DNA of 64,000 nt from Onchocerca lupi (GCA_028564675.1 JAOVVO010000011.1:62001-126000), one strand, 5' to 3'. Shown: positions 1 through 13,729, counted from the first letter of the stretch. Made by a program: numbers and translations. The notes: generated from the sequence alone by a model not told the origin.

Positions 1-1281
1 ATGGGATCCCTTTTTTATTCACAAATTGCAAACCAAAAAACCAAATCTCCCTTAGACCGATTATCCTGCAAACTGTATCAAACAGCTGTCGTCCTGTACA
101 ATCTGGCTGAAAAATTTTACAGAAAAATCAAAAATGACATAAAATTCAGAGATATAAATGATTTTTGATTTACGAATGAAAGTCAAAATTCAACTATCCA
201 CAATAATAATAGCATGTACATGTAGGTAACTTAAAATAAATTTTGGCGTTCTTCACCCAATACACTAAATAAATATAATTTTAGCAAAGAATGGCACAAA
301 GAGTGCTTTTATTTATTTATTTATAGTACATATTATCTTTATTTTTTACAGTACATACGACTTATTGCTCAAAAGATTTATTCTGATATATTTTTGTTAC
401 TGTCATATATAACTGAATTTCTTTACTATGAGAGTTTATGTTCAATTAGAAAAAGAATAAAAAAATTAACTGTTTGAGATTTCGAAATGTCTTTGCGTAA
501 TTTAAACTGCTTATTCAAAAGGCAGTAGATAAAAATCATACAAGGTTTCACACTTTGTGAATGGAAGAGATATTCACTTTTCCCCACAGATATAGGAAAA
601 TAATTTTATTTTCATACTTTAGATACAATGCTATCAATTGAATTTGAATATAATTTAAAAATGTTTTGGACATAAAAATAACTAAAACAAGGAGAATTTT
701 GCAAAACAATTGCTTAGTCATTCAATCAGTAAAAATGATCTCAAAACTGATTATGGAAATATAAACTTCTGAATTATTTTCTAAACAAATTCATTAAACT
801 GCTTTACTACTGGGTTGGTAAACTGGTAACTTGATAAATTAGTAAACTGATGATCTAACGATGAAATATGACAACATTACGCTGTATTTAATAATGTAAA
901 AATCTAGTAATTTTATGGTTTAATATTCTTCGTCCAATATTCTTCCATTAATTTGCGATCGGTATAGTCAGCAAAAAATCTAATAATTTTGTAATCCAGC
1001 AAAATTTATTGATTTCATAATCTATAATACTAATTCTTTAATAATAATCCATGATGTAAGAATCTAATATCCACCGGTCCACCGATGCATTAATTCAATA
1101 ATCAAACAATCCATTAAATATTATTTCAGCAATCAAACATATCAATAGCATAATATATATAACATTACGATGATTACATAAACAAACAAACCTCTACAGT
1201 AATTTTTTCTAGGTCGGCATCCATAGTGCTTACTTTGACATACAAATATTTTCCACTACCTCCAGATGAAAAGAATCCCAT
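1..1281 (-). CDS. nfm-1: Merlin/ERM-type FERM-domain protein, N-terminal exons only (partial)
   Basis: Two minus-strand exons are visible. Exon 1 (1281-1192, 30 codons) begins MGFFSSGGSGKYLYVKVSTM and ends in ITVE before a GTTTGT donor. Exon 2 (106 to the window edge) follows a TTTTTCAG acceptor and reads PDCTGRQLFDTVCRIIGLRE, then IWFFGLQFVNKKGIP. Together they make the start of the FERM F1 lobe: the TMDA-LE strand, the LFD-V-R-IGLRE helix and the WFFGLQ strand of merlin, ezrin, radixin and moesin. The VCR-IGLRE wording is nearer to merlin than to ezrin or moesin, so an NF2/nfm-1 orthologue is the best call; an ERM protein is the alternative. Members link membrane receptors to cortical actin, and merlin also acts in growth control. 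The rest of the gene lies left of the window. Reading frame across the 1085-bp intron is phase 0. Confidence 0.85.
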
Positions 1282-1542
1282 TTTTGTATTATTAATGCTA
1301 ATATTTAACTTTTGCGTATTAATTAATCAACCTCGATTTCTTCTAAAATACATTTCTTCGATCCTTTTGCCATGCTACCATTGATTTCTACATTCCACAA
1401 TAATTGAATTTAACTGAAAAAGACACAGAACGAACTTTCTGTTACAATAATTCTGCATTATAATTCATACGAATTGTTGCCCTTACTAATATAATAGATT
1501 TATTATTATTCTTCAGTCAATTAAAATATAAAAATAAAAAAA

Positions 1543-1710
1543 ATGGCAAAGGAATATAACCACGGAGAATTACGTCAGATACGACTACTCAACGTCAGAT
1601 ACGCCAACGGACTCCAACTACAATTCGGACGCTTCAGATGCCAACCGGAATTCAAAGATGTAAATAAAATAAAAATGTATGGCTTGCAGTATTGTAACAT
1701 AGTGCAATAG
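1543..1710 (+). CDS. Possible small plus-strand ORF, 55 aa, unrecognised
   Basis: An open frame starts MAKEYNHGELRQIRLLNVRY and ends NIVQ. It has an A-rich start context (AAAAATGG) and lies about 32 bp after ATTCTTCAG at 1508-1516, which could be a cis- or trans-splice acceptor. The stretch at 1570-1660 is richer in C and G than its surroundings and contains a short repeated ACGTCAGATACG. A second plus frame over the same bases is also open and rich in Ser, Asp and Asn, so the true frame is uncertain. A GTAAAT donor after residue 39 would allow further exons. It is divergent from the merlin gene, whose ATG is 262 bp away, so the two could share a promoter. No family was recognised; chance remains possible. 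Confidence 0.3.
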   Translation: MAKEYNHGELRQIRLLNVRYANGLQLQFGRFRCQPEFKDVNKIKMYGLQYCNIVQ

Positions 1711-2862
1711 CTTCATCCCAGAGATCAGAATCAATTATATGAGACTCATATCTTTCTCCCGTTGTTTCAAGGATTCTGAAGTTTCACCTTACTTCTGTCA
1801 TTTTCTTAGTTACAAGTTTGTTTTCATCTTATCATATCATTTTTAACAATAAACGAAACCCGATAAAAGTTATCTTCTAGATGATTTCGCGAGATTATGT
1901 ATCGTCTTATGGATGAGAAAATTATATAAATCATTCCATTTCATTCATTACTAATCATTGTATTGTAGTCGTAAAGAAGAAATAAGCAACTAGATTATTT
2001 TAGATCGAATTTTATGAACTCATGATTTGAGGAAGGAACTTTTTTTTTCCTACTCTTTTGACTTTTATTTCTTATATAGAAGTTGTAATTTAATCTTTTA
2101 TTCATTTTAAAAATAGAAATTGAAAACATAGGAAATGGTAATATTATTTGTAGAATTATGAGTTACATAAGTTAAAACGATTAAATCGATAAAAATAAAG
2201 TAGAAAATGTGTTTCAAGAAAATGAATTTCATAACAAAATTACATTTGATCGAAATAAGTGAATATTTTTGAATAAAACTTCTCATCTTCCTGTTCTTCC
2301 ATAGATCGAACTAGAAAGAGTTCTTCCCATATATTAAGACTTGTTTTATTGAATTATTTCTTTTGTTTCTTAGCGAAATTGAGGCAAATTAAAATTTTAC
2401 CCCTCTTATTTTAATCCAAATGACGATTTTCAAATAAAGACCCTTTTATTTTTAATTAAAATCTTAATGGGAAAAAATTAATAGATAACTTCTTTTTTCC
2501 AGTTAGGTTCAAAAAAGAATAACTTTCTTTTCTGCTAAGGAAACGATGCAAAAATTGCATAAATTTCTACTAAAATTTTTCTATATTTTTTACAGTAATA
2601 ACTGTCTGTAATGGAATTTTTTATATATCCCATTTTTTTCTAAAAAACATGACAAAGAACAACAAATTCTTATCGTTTGGTCAGAAAGAAAGGTATTCTG
2701 GAAAATATGACTGAGAATAAATATTTTGGTGGGATAGAGATTTTAAAATTCCTGAAATTCGAAATATTATGAAATTTGAAATTTCTATAATTTGACAAAA
2801 AGAGAGGAAAAAGAACAATATATTGAGGATTATTGATGAGAGACAATACTGATCATATAATT
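1711..2862. other. Spacer between the small ORF and the PGM2 3' end
   Basis: AT-rich spacer with no gene that can be supported. The part next to 2862 is probably the PGM2 3' UTR: a minus-strand AATAAA (TTTATT on plus) occurs near 2446. A minus frame at about 1646-1776 (including ILETTGERYESHIIDSDLWD) is open and follows CTTCAG, but it has no ATG and no good donor. Confidence 0.5.
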
Positions 2863-5800
2863 TTAACATCTTTCAATAAGACCGTTGATTTTTGGCTCCA
2901 ATAAATTGTCAACTACCGTTTGTTCTAGTTCGGCAAGTTGTTTCTTTATATCAATTAAATCTCTGAAATTATCTTCCAGGATTAAGAAACTATATATTTT
3001 AGCAAGATTTTTAAATAAATGATTAGTTTTGATAATAAGAACTGGCATTTTCAATAAAAGAAGGCCAAGTAAGTATATCAGAATACTTCTATGCTTATAT
3101 CTTTAGATTTATCTTTTATCCTTTCTCTCATGTTTTCAACTTTGTTGTCTCACAATTTGAGATAAAAAAAAAAAAAAAAAAAAAAAAGTACTTCTCTGTT
3201 TTGCCTGGTGATGACTTAAATTCAATATAATATTTGATTTTTGGTTCAGTTCCACTTGCTCGTATCGTTGCCGAACTACCATCCGATAATGTGAATGTAA
3301 TCATTTCAGATGAAGTACTGAGCGGTAAAATCTGTAATTAGAAAAAGGTTTCAAATCAGATCTTTTTTTTTCCTTTGAAAAACAAAAAGAAAAAATTATT
3401 GTGGCATTCAAGAATTTCAAGTCAATCATTTCAAAAGAAAGATTAAGTTGTAAAAAAATTCCGGATCAGGCCAATTATGTATTCCAAATCAAACTAATCA
3501 GATACAAATGGTATGTTATTGCCTATTTCTAACAAATTATTGAATAAAGTTATTTTTCATGGAAATCTTGATTGTAAATATACAACATCAATTAAGCTGT
3601 CCTTAGTAGAGCTAAAATTTCAATGTTCAGCTGAATTCTAGCAATGAAATGAAAAAATCCGGAAATTAATGGAAATAATTAAGTAGGGACTATCATAATT
3701 TCATGATTTATGATTATTGCAGCATGGCGATTTCAGATTATTGCTTTTCTATAATTGTATTTCTCATTAAGTATAAAAATCCAATTTTTTTTTTTTATTT
3801 TTGAAATTTACTACTTGATATTTTCTTTGATTTGCCTTCATAAACTTTGCTCTTGAATTCTAATCTTCTACATCCCACAACATAAAAATGTACGAACACA
3901 TAAGTTCCCAGATACTCGTACAATCATCGTGATCTCTTCCTCTTCACTTTAAATAAAATAACCATGAGTTATAGTGATAAATATGGAAGAAGGAAAGGAA
4001 ATAAAATACGACATTTAGAATGTAGTCTTTGTAATAAGAATATCAAAAATAGGCAGATGATCTTACATAAGAAATAATAGGTAAAACTTACTGGTTTATT
4101 TCCAGATTGCTCATTATCATATCCAATCGTTAAATCGCGTACATATTTAACATCAAATTTTCCGATTTTTTGTGGATACTAAAATTTTAAAGATGCATTC
4201 AGTTTAGTTCTTTTCACGAAGTAAACTATAGTTGAAGTATAGTATGCTTTTGATAAACCTTCAATATCATCAGTAACAAATTCCTAAAAATGCATGAGAT
4301 TTGCTATTTTATCTTACCACTTGCTCGTTTATTTTGTTGATAAAAATAAAGCTTAGATTTGCAGAAGAATTACAGTCCATTTTATAAGCCACTCAAATTC
4401 ACTAGGAAACTGAATTTTTTTTCTTTAATTATGAATATAAACTGTATTTTTATGAAACAATATTTTAAAAATAAATAATACCTTTTTATCTTTACGTATT
4501 TTTGCAAAAATATTTTTCGTTGCTGTTTGATTGGGTACAAACCAATACGAACTGCTATTTAAATGGAAACCATATCTACAATAATAGGTGTTTTATTTTT
4601 CAGAATAAACGAAAAGTTGGAAAAATGTTACACTTCAATCAAAATGCTTCTTCCACAAAAATCTAATTCTTTCTTTCAAAAAACACCAGTTTTTTGCCGT
4701 AATTGTATCAATTTTCAAAGAGATTTAAATTTATATTTAGACCTACTTGTTATAAATATTGAGAAGTTGTTGAGCAAGACTTAGTTCCTTGGAATGTAGA
4801 TAACATGTCAATTCAGCGAATGTTGCCGCCGCAGTAATACCATCTTTATCTAACGCATTTCCCAGCATGAAACCAATCGACTCTTCCCATGCACATAATA
4901 CAGTTTTCCCTTGACGGTGAAGCTCATCCGCTTTATTTCCTAGCCATTTGAATCCGGTTAAACCTAGTTCAATTTTGAAACCTGAAATTAATCCGAACTT
5001 CGTTTCCATTTTTCAATCAAACTATCGACTACCATTTTATATAAACGATTTAAAATTGCTTGATCACATTTTATATTCGATCATTGTCTTCTCTAAAGTA
5101 TTTTGGATATTTTCTTCTTTCTGTCAACTGCGACAGATAAGATATTTAGCGCAAAATTGTCTTGAAAAAAAAGTGAAAGAATCATATGTTCTCATATCAA
5201 TCATCTATATTTTCTAGGATATACATAAAAATTCCGGAAGAAATTCGAATCTGAACTTGAATCTTAATTTAAATATAAAATTTATCTTCTTAAATAACTG
5301 GAATTTTCAATAATAGCTTTTCTTGAATAGATATTCCTTCCAGTGAAAAGTTGATCTCTACAGTATATTCATAATTACCTTCTGTGGTAGCAATAGTACG
5401 ACTTATTGAAGATGAAACAGCACTTGTAACGATGTACAAATTTGAAGGGTCTTTCTGCGGATTTTCCTCTCGCCAACAATGCCACATCCACCATGATATC
5501 AAAGCTCCCATTTCATTTCCCGTGAAAATCTTCCAATCACCACTGAAATTTTAAAAAATTAGTTAATAAAATTGATGTAAATATTTCATCGACAAATTAA
5601 TAGTTGAAAAATTATTGATTAGTTTTTAGAGCAGTCATACAGTAAATATAAGATGTCAAGTCAATTGTGATGTTTATCAGAATCTTGTCAGAAGAATTCA
5701 ATCACCTACTACAATATATCCTAATAAGATAAATGATTTAAGCCGTCAAATGATCTTCCTTTGATTCACTAATGGATCAAGTTATTTGGTTTCTCATTCT

Positions 5801-8800
5801 CGATAATAGTCTAGTTTTTCATCATATCATCCTCCACAGCTATTCCCGCACCGTAGTGAGATAATCAAATATATAGATCTTTGTGATCTATCTATCTGAT
5901 TGTAAAAATGAAGTGAATTGAAGTTGAGTAAAACAATAATTTGTTTGACAAATTCATTACTTGGGTTGTTTTTCCGCCAACTGAAGACGATCAGCATCTG
6001 GATCATTGGCTAAAATTATGGTAGAATTGTGTTTATCAGCTACTGCTATTGGTATTTTGAGCACTTTTTCACCTTCTTCTGGATTTGGAAATGGTAATGT
6101 TGGAAAGTCAGGATCTGGCTTACCATGCTCCTAAAAAAAAATTTCTTTATTGTTATTTTTTAACAGTAGCAAAGCATTAATTAAAAACCAACGTAAGGAT
6201 TATAATTATTTCATACCTGTACAATAATTATATTTTCAGATGGGAATCCGAAATCTTTTAACATTCTTGTCATATATGGTAGTCCAACACCATGGAATGC
6301 AGTATAAGTGAATTTTATCGGACACTTTTCATTCAGAGACCTGTTTTAAAATAATATATAATATAAAGTAGACAATTTGTTTTCCAAAAAAAAGAAATAT
6401 ATACCGTTTATTAAAATTCATAATTTTGTGATATCTATATATTAATACGCTACCATAAATCAATTAAAAGTCTACTATAATAAATTTGTTTTCTTCGATA
6501 AAAAATATCATTAATAATACCATATTAATCTTTAACTTTTAATTTAGATTTCATTTTTAAGAATCTCATTCCGTCTCTTGCGATTGCGATAATCCAACCA
6601 AGAATTTTTCATCAGTTACTTATTTTTGGTTTTTAAATTCTACTGATTTTTCTTTGTTAAGCAATTTTTAATAATGATGATATCATATTTTATTGTGAAA
6701 TAAAGTCCGAATGAATATATTAAATAATATTGTATCATGATACTACTTTGACGAATGAAATTAACTTGTCGGGCATTCTCCTTATCCTTTTTTTTGCAAT
6801 AAATTAGAAAAAAAGTGAAATTAAAATAAGTTCCAAATTTTTCAGTGATTATTAAATTATGTTCTTTTTTTCTCGCCAGTGAATGGATCAATAGACTTTT
6901 AAAATCCGTAGGAGTTTCAACTCATGTATAAGTCCAAACATTAAATCAAACATCTAGAGAATTCCTCTCTGACATACTTTATTCAGTCTAGGAATCTAAA
7001 TTTTCTTTAATAAAATTATTGACTTGAATTGATTTCTTCCATTATTTTAGCTCAAATTCGCTTCATTTTTAATCTTCCATTATTTATTCTACCCAAAATA
7101 ACTTAACCACCCTATTTAATAGCATAACTTACTTATAATGACACAGGAATAACTCATCCATAAAATATTTCTCCATTATGCAATCAGCTGAATGTAAAAG
7201 TGGATGTGTTAAAAGTTCTGATATATCCCAGTATTCCGGTTTTGGTTCCATATTTTCATAAGCAAGTCGGCATATTTGCGAATCGTGAGGTGCCAATATC
7301 TATGCATCAAACATATGTTTTCGTATAAACGAGAAATACTGATCTCAATGATATATTCCGATTCTATGAGTTCTATTTTTATTTCAAAGTATCTCTTCAA
7401 TTGAATTTCTTATTATTCACTAAAATCATGAAATTTCCTTATGTCTGAATTCATTTTTTTTTTTTTTTTTTTGATAACATGCGTGTCAAATCATGCTAAT
7501 ACATATATATCACATATTGAAATATGAAATGAAACTGAGCAGTATAAATTAGATCATTCTGTGTTAAAACTTTAATTTCTAATTAATCCGTTCTTTTAAT
7601 AATTATATTAATTTGTTATTGATTGTTAATTGTTCATTTTTTCCTTAGGAATCAAATTTACCTGAGCTCCATTTGTCCAATAAGCTTTGTAACCATTGTC
7701 TTGTTTTGGATTATGAGAAGCTGTTATCATCAAGCCAGCATCACAATTGAATCGTATTGTTGCATAAGACTGTAATTTTCATCAATTTGAAATTATTGTC
7801 ATGTTATTATTGCTAACCCTAGAAGTTAATGTTAAGAAAATATTTAAATAATCCAACTTCGAAATAATTGAATTCTCGAGGAAGATTTTTGATACTGCAA
7901 CGTAGCTAGAAAAATCACAGACTTACTATACAAAAAAGTAAAAAAAAAAAAAATTTTCCTTTACCACAAGTGGTGTTGGACAACATTTTGAGAATAGATA
8001 TACTTTGATTCCATTTCGAATAAATACATTTGCAGCTAATTTAGCCCAACTAAAAATTACAAATTGATTATTGAAAATTAATTCTTATTAAATCAAATCA
8101 ATAAATCTTTATAAATTCAATATAAATATATCATTACAATCAGAAGATTTACTAAAGTCCAAGAAAAGATTGTGTGCTTCAATTAGCAAAGATGAAACGA
8201 GCCAATCATCAGAAATATAATCATTTGAAGAGATTTACTATGTTCTAGAATATTTCGAAATTATAAATTCTTTTTCTAGAATATTTAAAAAAGGAAAATT
8301 ATAAAAATTTTTTTTTTTAGCTTTTTCTTCTTTCAGCGAAATAATATTCGAAAGAAAAATAAAAACATGAGAAGATGAGCATGAGAGATAAAAAAAAAGA
8401 AACTAAAAACCGTTCGCTGTTATGACGACCATCATAACCAATGGCAACACTATTGCTTTTACCATTACAGATATTTTTTAAATGCATAGCAAAACCATTA
8501 GTTAGCATCAATATTGTCAAATCATTCAATCGACAAAAACCAGCTTCCATTTTTGTTCGCACACCTGGAAAAACTTCATTAACAGAATGATATCTAAATG
8601 AAAAATCTGAAATTTAATTTTATTTCAATCTAATTTCTTATAGCTCAAATCGTTATGTGGATTAAAATAAGCAATATAATGCAGATATAATGAATTAATC
8701 TCTAGAAAATGATGTTTTATGATTCAGAGATTAGTTACAATATGATGAAGAGATATAATAGATTTAATAATCGAAATATAAGCAATTCCATTTTTACCTT

Positions 8801-9605
8801 ATTTTTTTTTCATCATTAAGCAGTTAGTAAAAACTTGAGAATTGAATTATAAAATAAATGAAAAATAAAATAAAGTATTTCTATAACAGTATAGCCATTA
8901 ATTTAATTTAAAAAATGGACTTTGTTGTTGCTAACTAAATTACTTTGAATATTGAAAAAAAAAAAAAAAAAAAGGAAAAGTTTTTACTGAAATGAAGCAA
9001 AATTAAAATTATCTTACAATACATTAGATTTTACTGGAAATTAATTTTAAATACAAAATTCATTTTATGTAAAAAATCAATTTCAAGCAGAATAATACCA
9101 GCTGTGCCAAATGACAGCTTGCCACACATTCTTGATTTCAATCCTTCAACATCTTTCTTGTCCCATAATTCTTCAATTTCTGCACGACTTTTATCATTCT
9201 GCAAAAATAAATTTATTGACCTTTAACACTTCAGTACTAATTATTAAGCTTTAACTTTAACTCAATATTTTCAAAGTAACATATCATATTCTTCGAACTA
9301 TTGATCTCAATTATATATTCTTGTCTCCTCAGAGATCCTACAATTTAAGTTTTCGCTTTGGTAATGGAATTAATAATAGAAAACAATCACATAATTTTTA
9401 TATTTCAAGTTAAAAATATTGAATCATTATATATTTCAGCAGCAAACTTTTTCCTTACAAAAGAAATTTATTTCGATCTCATCTATGATACCAATAAAAT
9501 GGACAAGATTTATTATATTCTGTAGTTCATGGTACCAATAAATGAACAAAGATTTGTTATATTCTATAAAATTAAATAGATTGTTACAGAAATTAAATTA
9601 AATCA

Positions 9606-9636
<31 letters not shown>

Positions 9637-9696
9637 GCAAATTCATACATTGTCCCATTTTAACCAATTTGTAGTAAGCGTTTCATAATCTTCCAT
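2863..9696 (-). CDS. PGM2: Phosphopentomutase/phosphoglucomutase, PGM2 family, complete
   Basis: Predicted 591 aa; human PGM2 has 612. Exons: 9696-9649, 9198-9099, 8564-8411, 8049-7965, 7769-7662, 7299-7133, 6340-6217, 6130-5961, 5542-5379, 4981-4747, 4575-4482, 4178-4092, 3331-3192, 2962-2863. All phases agree. Alpha-D-phosphohexomutase hallmarks are in order: FGTAG-VRTKMEAGF near residue 45; the phosphoserine loop TASHNPKQDNGYK with catalytic Ser near 147; the metal loop NDPDADR at 304-310; the sugar-binding EESIG at 406-410; and the phosphate-binding RASGTEPK at 536-543. The family interconverts ribose-1-P/ribose-5-P and glucose-1-P/glucose-6-P in the cytosol; a PGM2L1-like glucose-1,6-bisphosphate synthase role cannot be excluded. 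The junction of exons 11 and 12 is the least certain: an open segment at 4185-4285 in that intron could be an alternative exon. No signal peptide is seen. Confidence 0.95.
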
Positions 9697-11112
9697 TTTT
9701 ATCGATAGATTATCACCAATCTCTAAATTGAGTTATTCCTATTTAGAATATAACTTGTAATTCAAAAATAATTCCCAATTTTGCCGAAATATTCACTTAG
9801 CAACAGTAGTTAATTATTATCAAAGAATTAATCATAAAATATACGAACACGGAGGAATACAATTCTTTTGTAAACTTACGGACTTTTTTTCTTGTTCACT
9901 TAGTACTTAAAGTACTCTATGAAATTATGATTAATTAATTTTTCCAGTTCTAAATTATCAAATCTAAAAGCTTCTTTAAACTCCGAAAGCGAATATCGGA
10001 GTTTATTTTTTTAATTCTATAAATATCGAAATAATTAGTCTTATCAGAAAGCGCGAAACACATTCATTTATTTTGTCATCTATCGCTTTTCTCTAACAAG
10101 AAGATTTCAAGAATTATATAAGAAAAAGAGACCAAAAGCGATAAAAAGCTTAGAAATTAAAAAGCTACGACGAGAAGCTCAGAAAAAAAACTAAATGAAA
10201 AGGAATAAATAAATCTCAAAAGCGTAGAAAAAAAAAAATGAAAAAAGTAAAGAATTTTGTGAACGGAAATTACTTAAATGAAAATGATTAGTTGGAATGC
10301 AAGGACGAATGAAAAATGACAGAAAAGAAAAAGTTGGAAAGAAATGGGTAAAAGATAAAAATCTAAAAATGGGGAATGCGCAAATGATACAACTGATTGG
10401 TGATAGGTCCACATTTTTGAAATCAAGCATATAAATCATGTCAGTAAAATTTGAAATTAATTTACAACATAGCAGACAATCAAAGGAGAGAAGTGTATTT
10501 TACTGAGAATAAACGTAATAGCCTATTTCATCGAGAAATAAACACATACACACATACATGCAAAAAATTTGCCGTATGTTAGGAATTTAGATCACATGTT
10601 ATTTGACATTGAAAATTTTGTTTTGCAAAAATAAATTGAATGATTGTAGAAAAGAAAAAGAAAAAGCTAAAATTTTTAATTCTCAATATAAATATTCATT
10701 CAATCATTCATACAATAATGGTATTTAACGATAGTAATATGCCGTAATCAGACAAGAGAGGTACTATATGTGTAAGTCGTATATATTTTCCATTGCCATT
10801 TGATGTCAATAATCAGTGTAATATTAGAAATCTTTTATTGATTTCGAGAATATTTCTTATAAAATGTATAATACCGCGCAGTATGAATCACAAAGCATTC
10901 TATGGAATGCCAAAAGTGAATTAATGAGTGAAAAGAGTCTGAAACAAAAGGCATGTATTATAATTCACTCACTGATTAAAAAAAAGGAAATCGTGTATTT
11001 ACCGAATAAAAAAAAAAGTTGAAAAAAAGACAAAAACAAAATTACTTTATTTTTATAATGCTATCAATAACATTGAACTACCGGTTTCTCTTCTTCTCTT
11101 TCCTTTTTTTTT

Positions 11113-11146
<34 letters not shown>

Positions 11147-11360
11147 TTTTCGTGAACTTTAGATGTCAAGCTTTCATTCAGTGGTAAAAAAAAAAAACAA
11201 ACACTAAAAAATACAAGACGAAAAAAAAACTATATATGTTTCATTTCGGAAAAGAAAACTTCACCACAAATAATTTATGATTGCACGAAGCTATTCGGCC
11301 GAATGAAAAAGTTACATCACAAAGTCAAATATACTGATTGCACACAACCAACATGTGTAT
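9697..11360. other. PGM2 upstream region and SEH1 3' flank
   Basis: No coding exon was recognised. The right part is likely the SEH1 3' UTR: a minus-strand AATAAA-like signal lies near 11047, about 310 bp after the SEH1 stop, followed by a long T tract at 11104-11150. The left part, just upstream of the PGM2 ATG, is ordinary AT-rich sequence with no clear regulatory motif. Confidence 0.5.
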
Positions 11361-13729
11361 TCAGTAATATACATGGTTCTCTTTAGTAAGTGAACTTATT
11401 GATGTCGTAGCTTTTGGATCATCATCAGATGGTTTGTAATCTTCCATTGACTTAAGCGTTGCAACAAGACTCCATTTTTTCAATAAGTTTTCTAGAAATA
11501 ATTTCAACTTATTAAATGAATAGAATCGTCTTTTTCCCCGAATTTAGTTTGATTATGGCATGTAAAGAACTGCGATAGAAAAAATAAATGAAAAACCATT
11601 CTATTTACCTTTCCATAATCGTATATACCCGTCTGAGCTTCCAGTTGTTAAGATTGTTCCAGTTATGTTCCATGATAACCGCCAAATCTACAAAGTTTCT
11701 GATTTCAATTATCTAAAATTATTTACAGTATGAACACAGAATAAAAAAAGTAGAATTTGTGAAGCTGGTAAAATGAGTTGATTCAGATATGTGTCCATAT
11801 TCTGCATGCGTCAAGTCATTGCCATTAAAAATATTATACTAAATCCTGAACGGCCTTTGTATTCAATTATATAAGTGAAGAAAGGTTATAAGATCAACCA
11901 TTTCAGACCATTTTCTCTCATTCCTACTTGGTTAGAATATTAGGAAAATAAATTTTTTCATTTTCAGCAGTGCTATGATACATTCAGATATTTTCAAGAA
12001 ATTAAACTTAATAGCTAGAGAACCTGAACAGGTGAACAAGACGGATTTTCAAGTGCTTCAAGCTGCGTAATCTCATATTCAGTGGGTCCACCTCGTTCAA
12101 TCAAATCAACATTAAAACCACTGGTTTTCCCGGTTTCACTCAACTTGAAAATACAAATGTCTTTCGAGCCAACAGCAAGCAAATGATATGATCGTCCAGC
12201 AGGTGGCGCAAAAGCAATATCCGTTACTGGTTCAGTTACTTTCAAAGAGGGAGTATTTAATAACTGCCATTTTCTAAAAAATACAGCCAGTCAATACCGT
12301 TCTAAAACCGAAAAATAAGTGTCTTGTTTAGGACATGAATTTTACTAATTTTGAATCAAAAAATCGAATAACTCATGCAAAAATTAATACATAAGATATA
12401 GTAAAACTAATATAGTAGCTCTAATTATTAATAGAAAGAATTTGAAGACCGAAGATTATCGTGATATTCGTATATAGCCACTCGTTTTCCAGTTGTATGT
12501 GCATCATCCGATCCTACAGCAATAAGCGGCTTTGCAAGGCGATGTGTACTCCAGGAAAGGCAACTACAGCGATATCGAAAAACGGCTATATCCTGATTTA
12601 GGCTCCACATCGACAAATTCATAATATCTGGAGCTTCATATACTCGTAATATTCCCTGAGAAGATACAGTGGCCTAAAAATAAAGCTTATTAGACAATGT
12701 GTTTCACAAAGCCGAAAAAATTTTTCACATCTAATATGAAAAATAATCATATAGTCATATTCAGTTTTCCTGTTCATACTTCAGTGAAATTTAAGAAAAA
12801 TTTAGTTCTCAATGAAATTTGATTTATTGCATTCCAAAGACATTAGGAAAAAAAAAGAAGTGTATACTGTTGCTTACAAGCATTAATCCAAGATGTCTCG
12901 GAGAAAATTTGATATCAGTAACATTATGACGACTATCAACAAGCTGACAACAACGTTTCCAACGTGCTTGTTGCTGTTTCTGGCCATTGTGAATATTATT
13001 TCTCGTTATTGTCTCAACCGAATGACGTACTGCAAAATATTGTTTAATTCTCAATTTTCAAACAACTAATTTAACTTGAATTTAAAACAATATATTAAAA
13101 AAAAATTCCATCACTGTTGGACTACCGCGGAAATAAATCAGCTTTATTGATAAGCATTATGGGTTTTATTAAATCAGTTTACAACAAATTTCAAGCATAG
13201 ATATATAACGAACCTGTTTCCTCCCAGATCGTTACACTTCGATCAAACGAACATGTAGCCAAGATTTGTCCAAATTCAGGATGTGCCCAAATTACTTTCC
13301 AAACCGGTCCACCATGACTCTGAAATAGTAGTAAAAAGTGTAAAAAGCATTCCTAATTTATAATACGATTTATATAAAAATAGATACAAAGCCAACTTGT
13401 TTTGCTATTGTTGCACAGTATTAGAAATGATTGTACAAAAGTGAAACAGAGCATTTCAAATTTATCGTTATTTTCATTAAATGATAACCGAAATCACCGA
13501 TGAAGTAATAAATCAAATGAAGTTAAATTTGAATCAATCTAATCACCTTCCATGAAGCGGATTTGACCCAGTTACCATTTGGTGACAAATCCCACACACA
13601 CACCATCATATCACTGGATGACGTAGCAATCCGTCGTCCATGAAAATCGAACGCAACGTGATGAATAAGATCACGTTGTTGATCATTGAATATTATTGAT
13701 GTTGAGAATTGTTCCGATGATGATGTCAT
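11361..13729 (-). CDS. npp-18: Nucleoporin SEH1 (WD40, Nup107-160 / GATOR2 subunit), complete
   Basis: Seven exons with consistent phase give 374 aa (human SEH1 360): 13729-13547, 13319-13214, 13029-12878, 12673-12450, 12273-12024, 11687-11609, 11491-11361. WD40 signatures match SEH1: DLIHHVAFDFHGRRIATSSS followed by VCVWD; GGPVWKVIWAHPEFGQILAT followed by CSFDRSVTIWEE; VTDIKFSPRHLGLML; VTDIAFAPPAGRSYHLLAVG followed by SKDICIFKL; and IWRLSWNITGTILTTGSSDG with YIRLWK. SEH1 is a scaffold propeller of the Y-shaped nuclear pore subcomplex and of GATOR2, which controls TORC1 signalling. The propeller is open and is normally completed by a partner blade. The C-terminal tail after the last WD is short and acidic/polar. 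In exon 4 the frame continues past the GTCTTC donor to a stop (SSNSFY), so an unspliced transcript would be truncated. Start is the first ATG, with no upstream in-frame homology. Confidence 0.95.

Noticed and set aside
1646..1776. Minus frame ILETTGERYESHIIDSDLWD
   Set aside because: No start, no adequate donor before its stop, and it overlaps the plus-strand candidate; kept only as a note.
12428..12449. SEH1 exon 4 read through to a stop (RSSNSFY) as the protein end
   Set aside because: A GTCTTC donor in the right phase joins to exon 5, which continues the WD40 propeller with clear SEH1 sequence.
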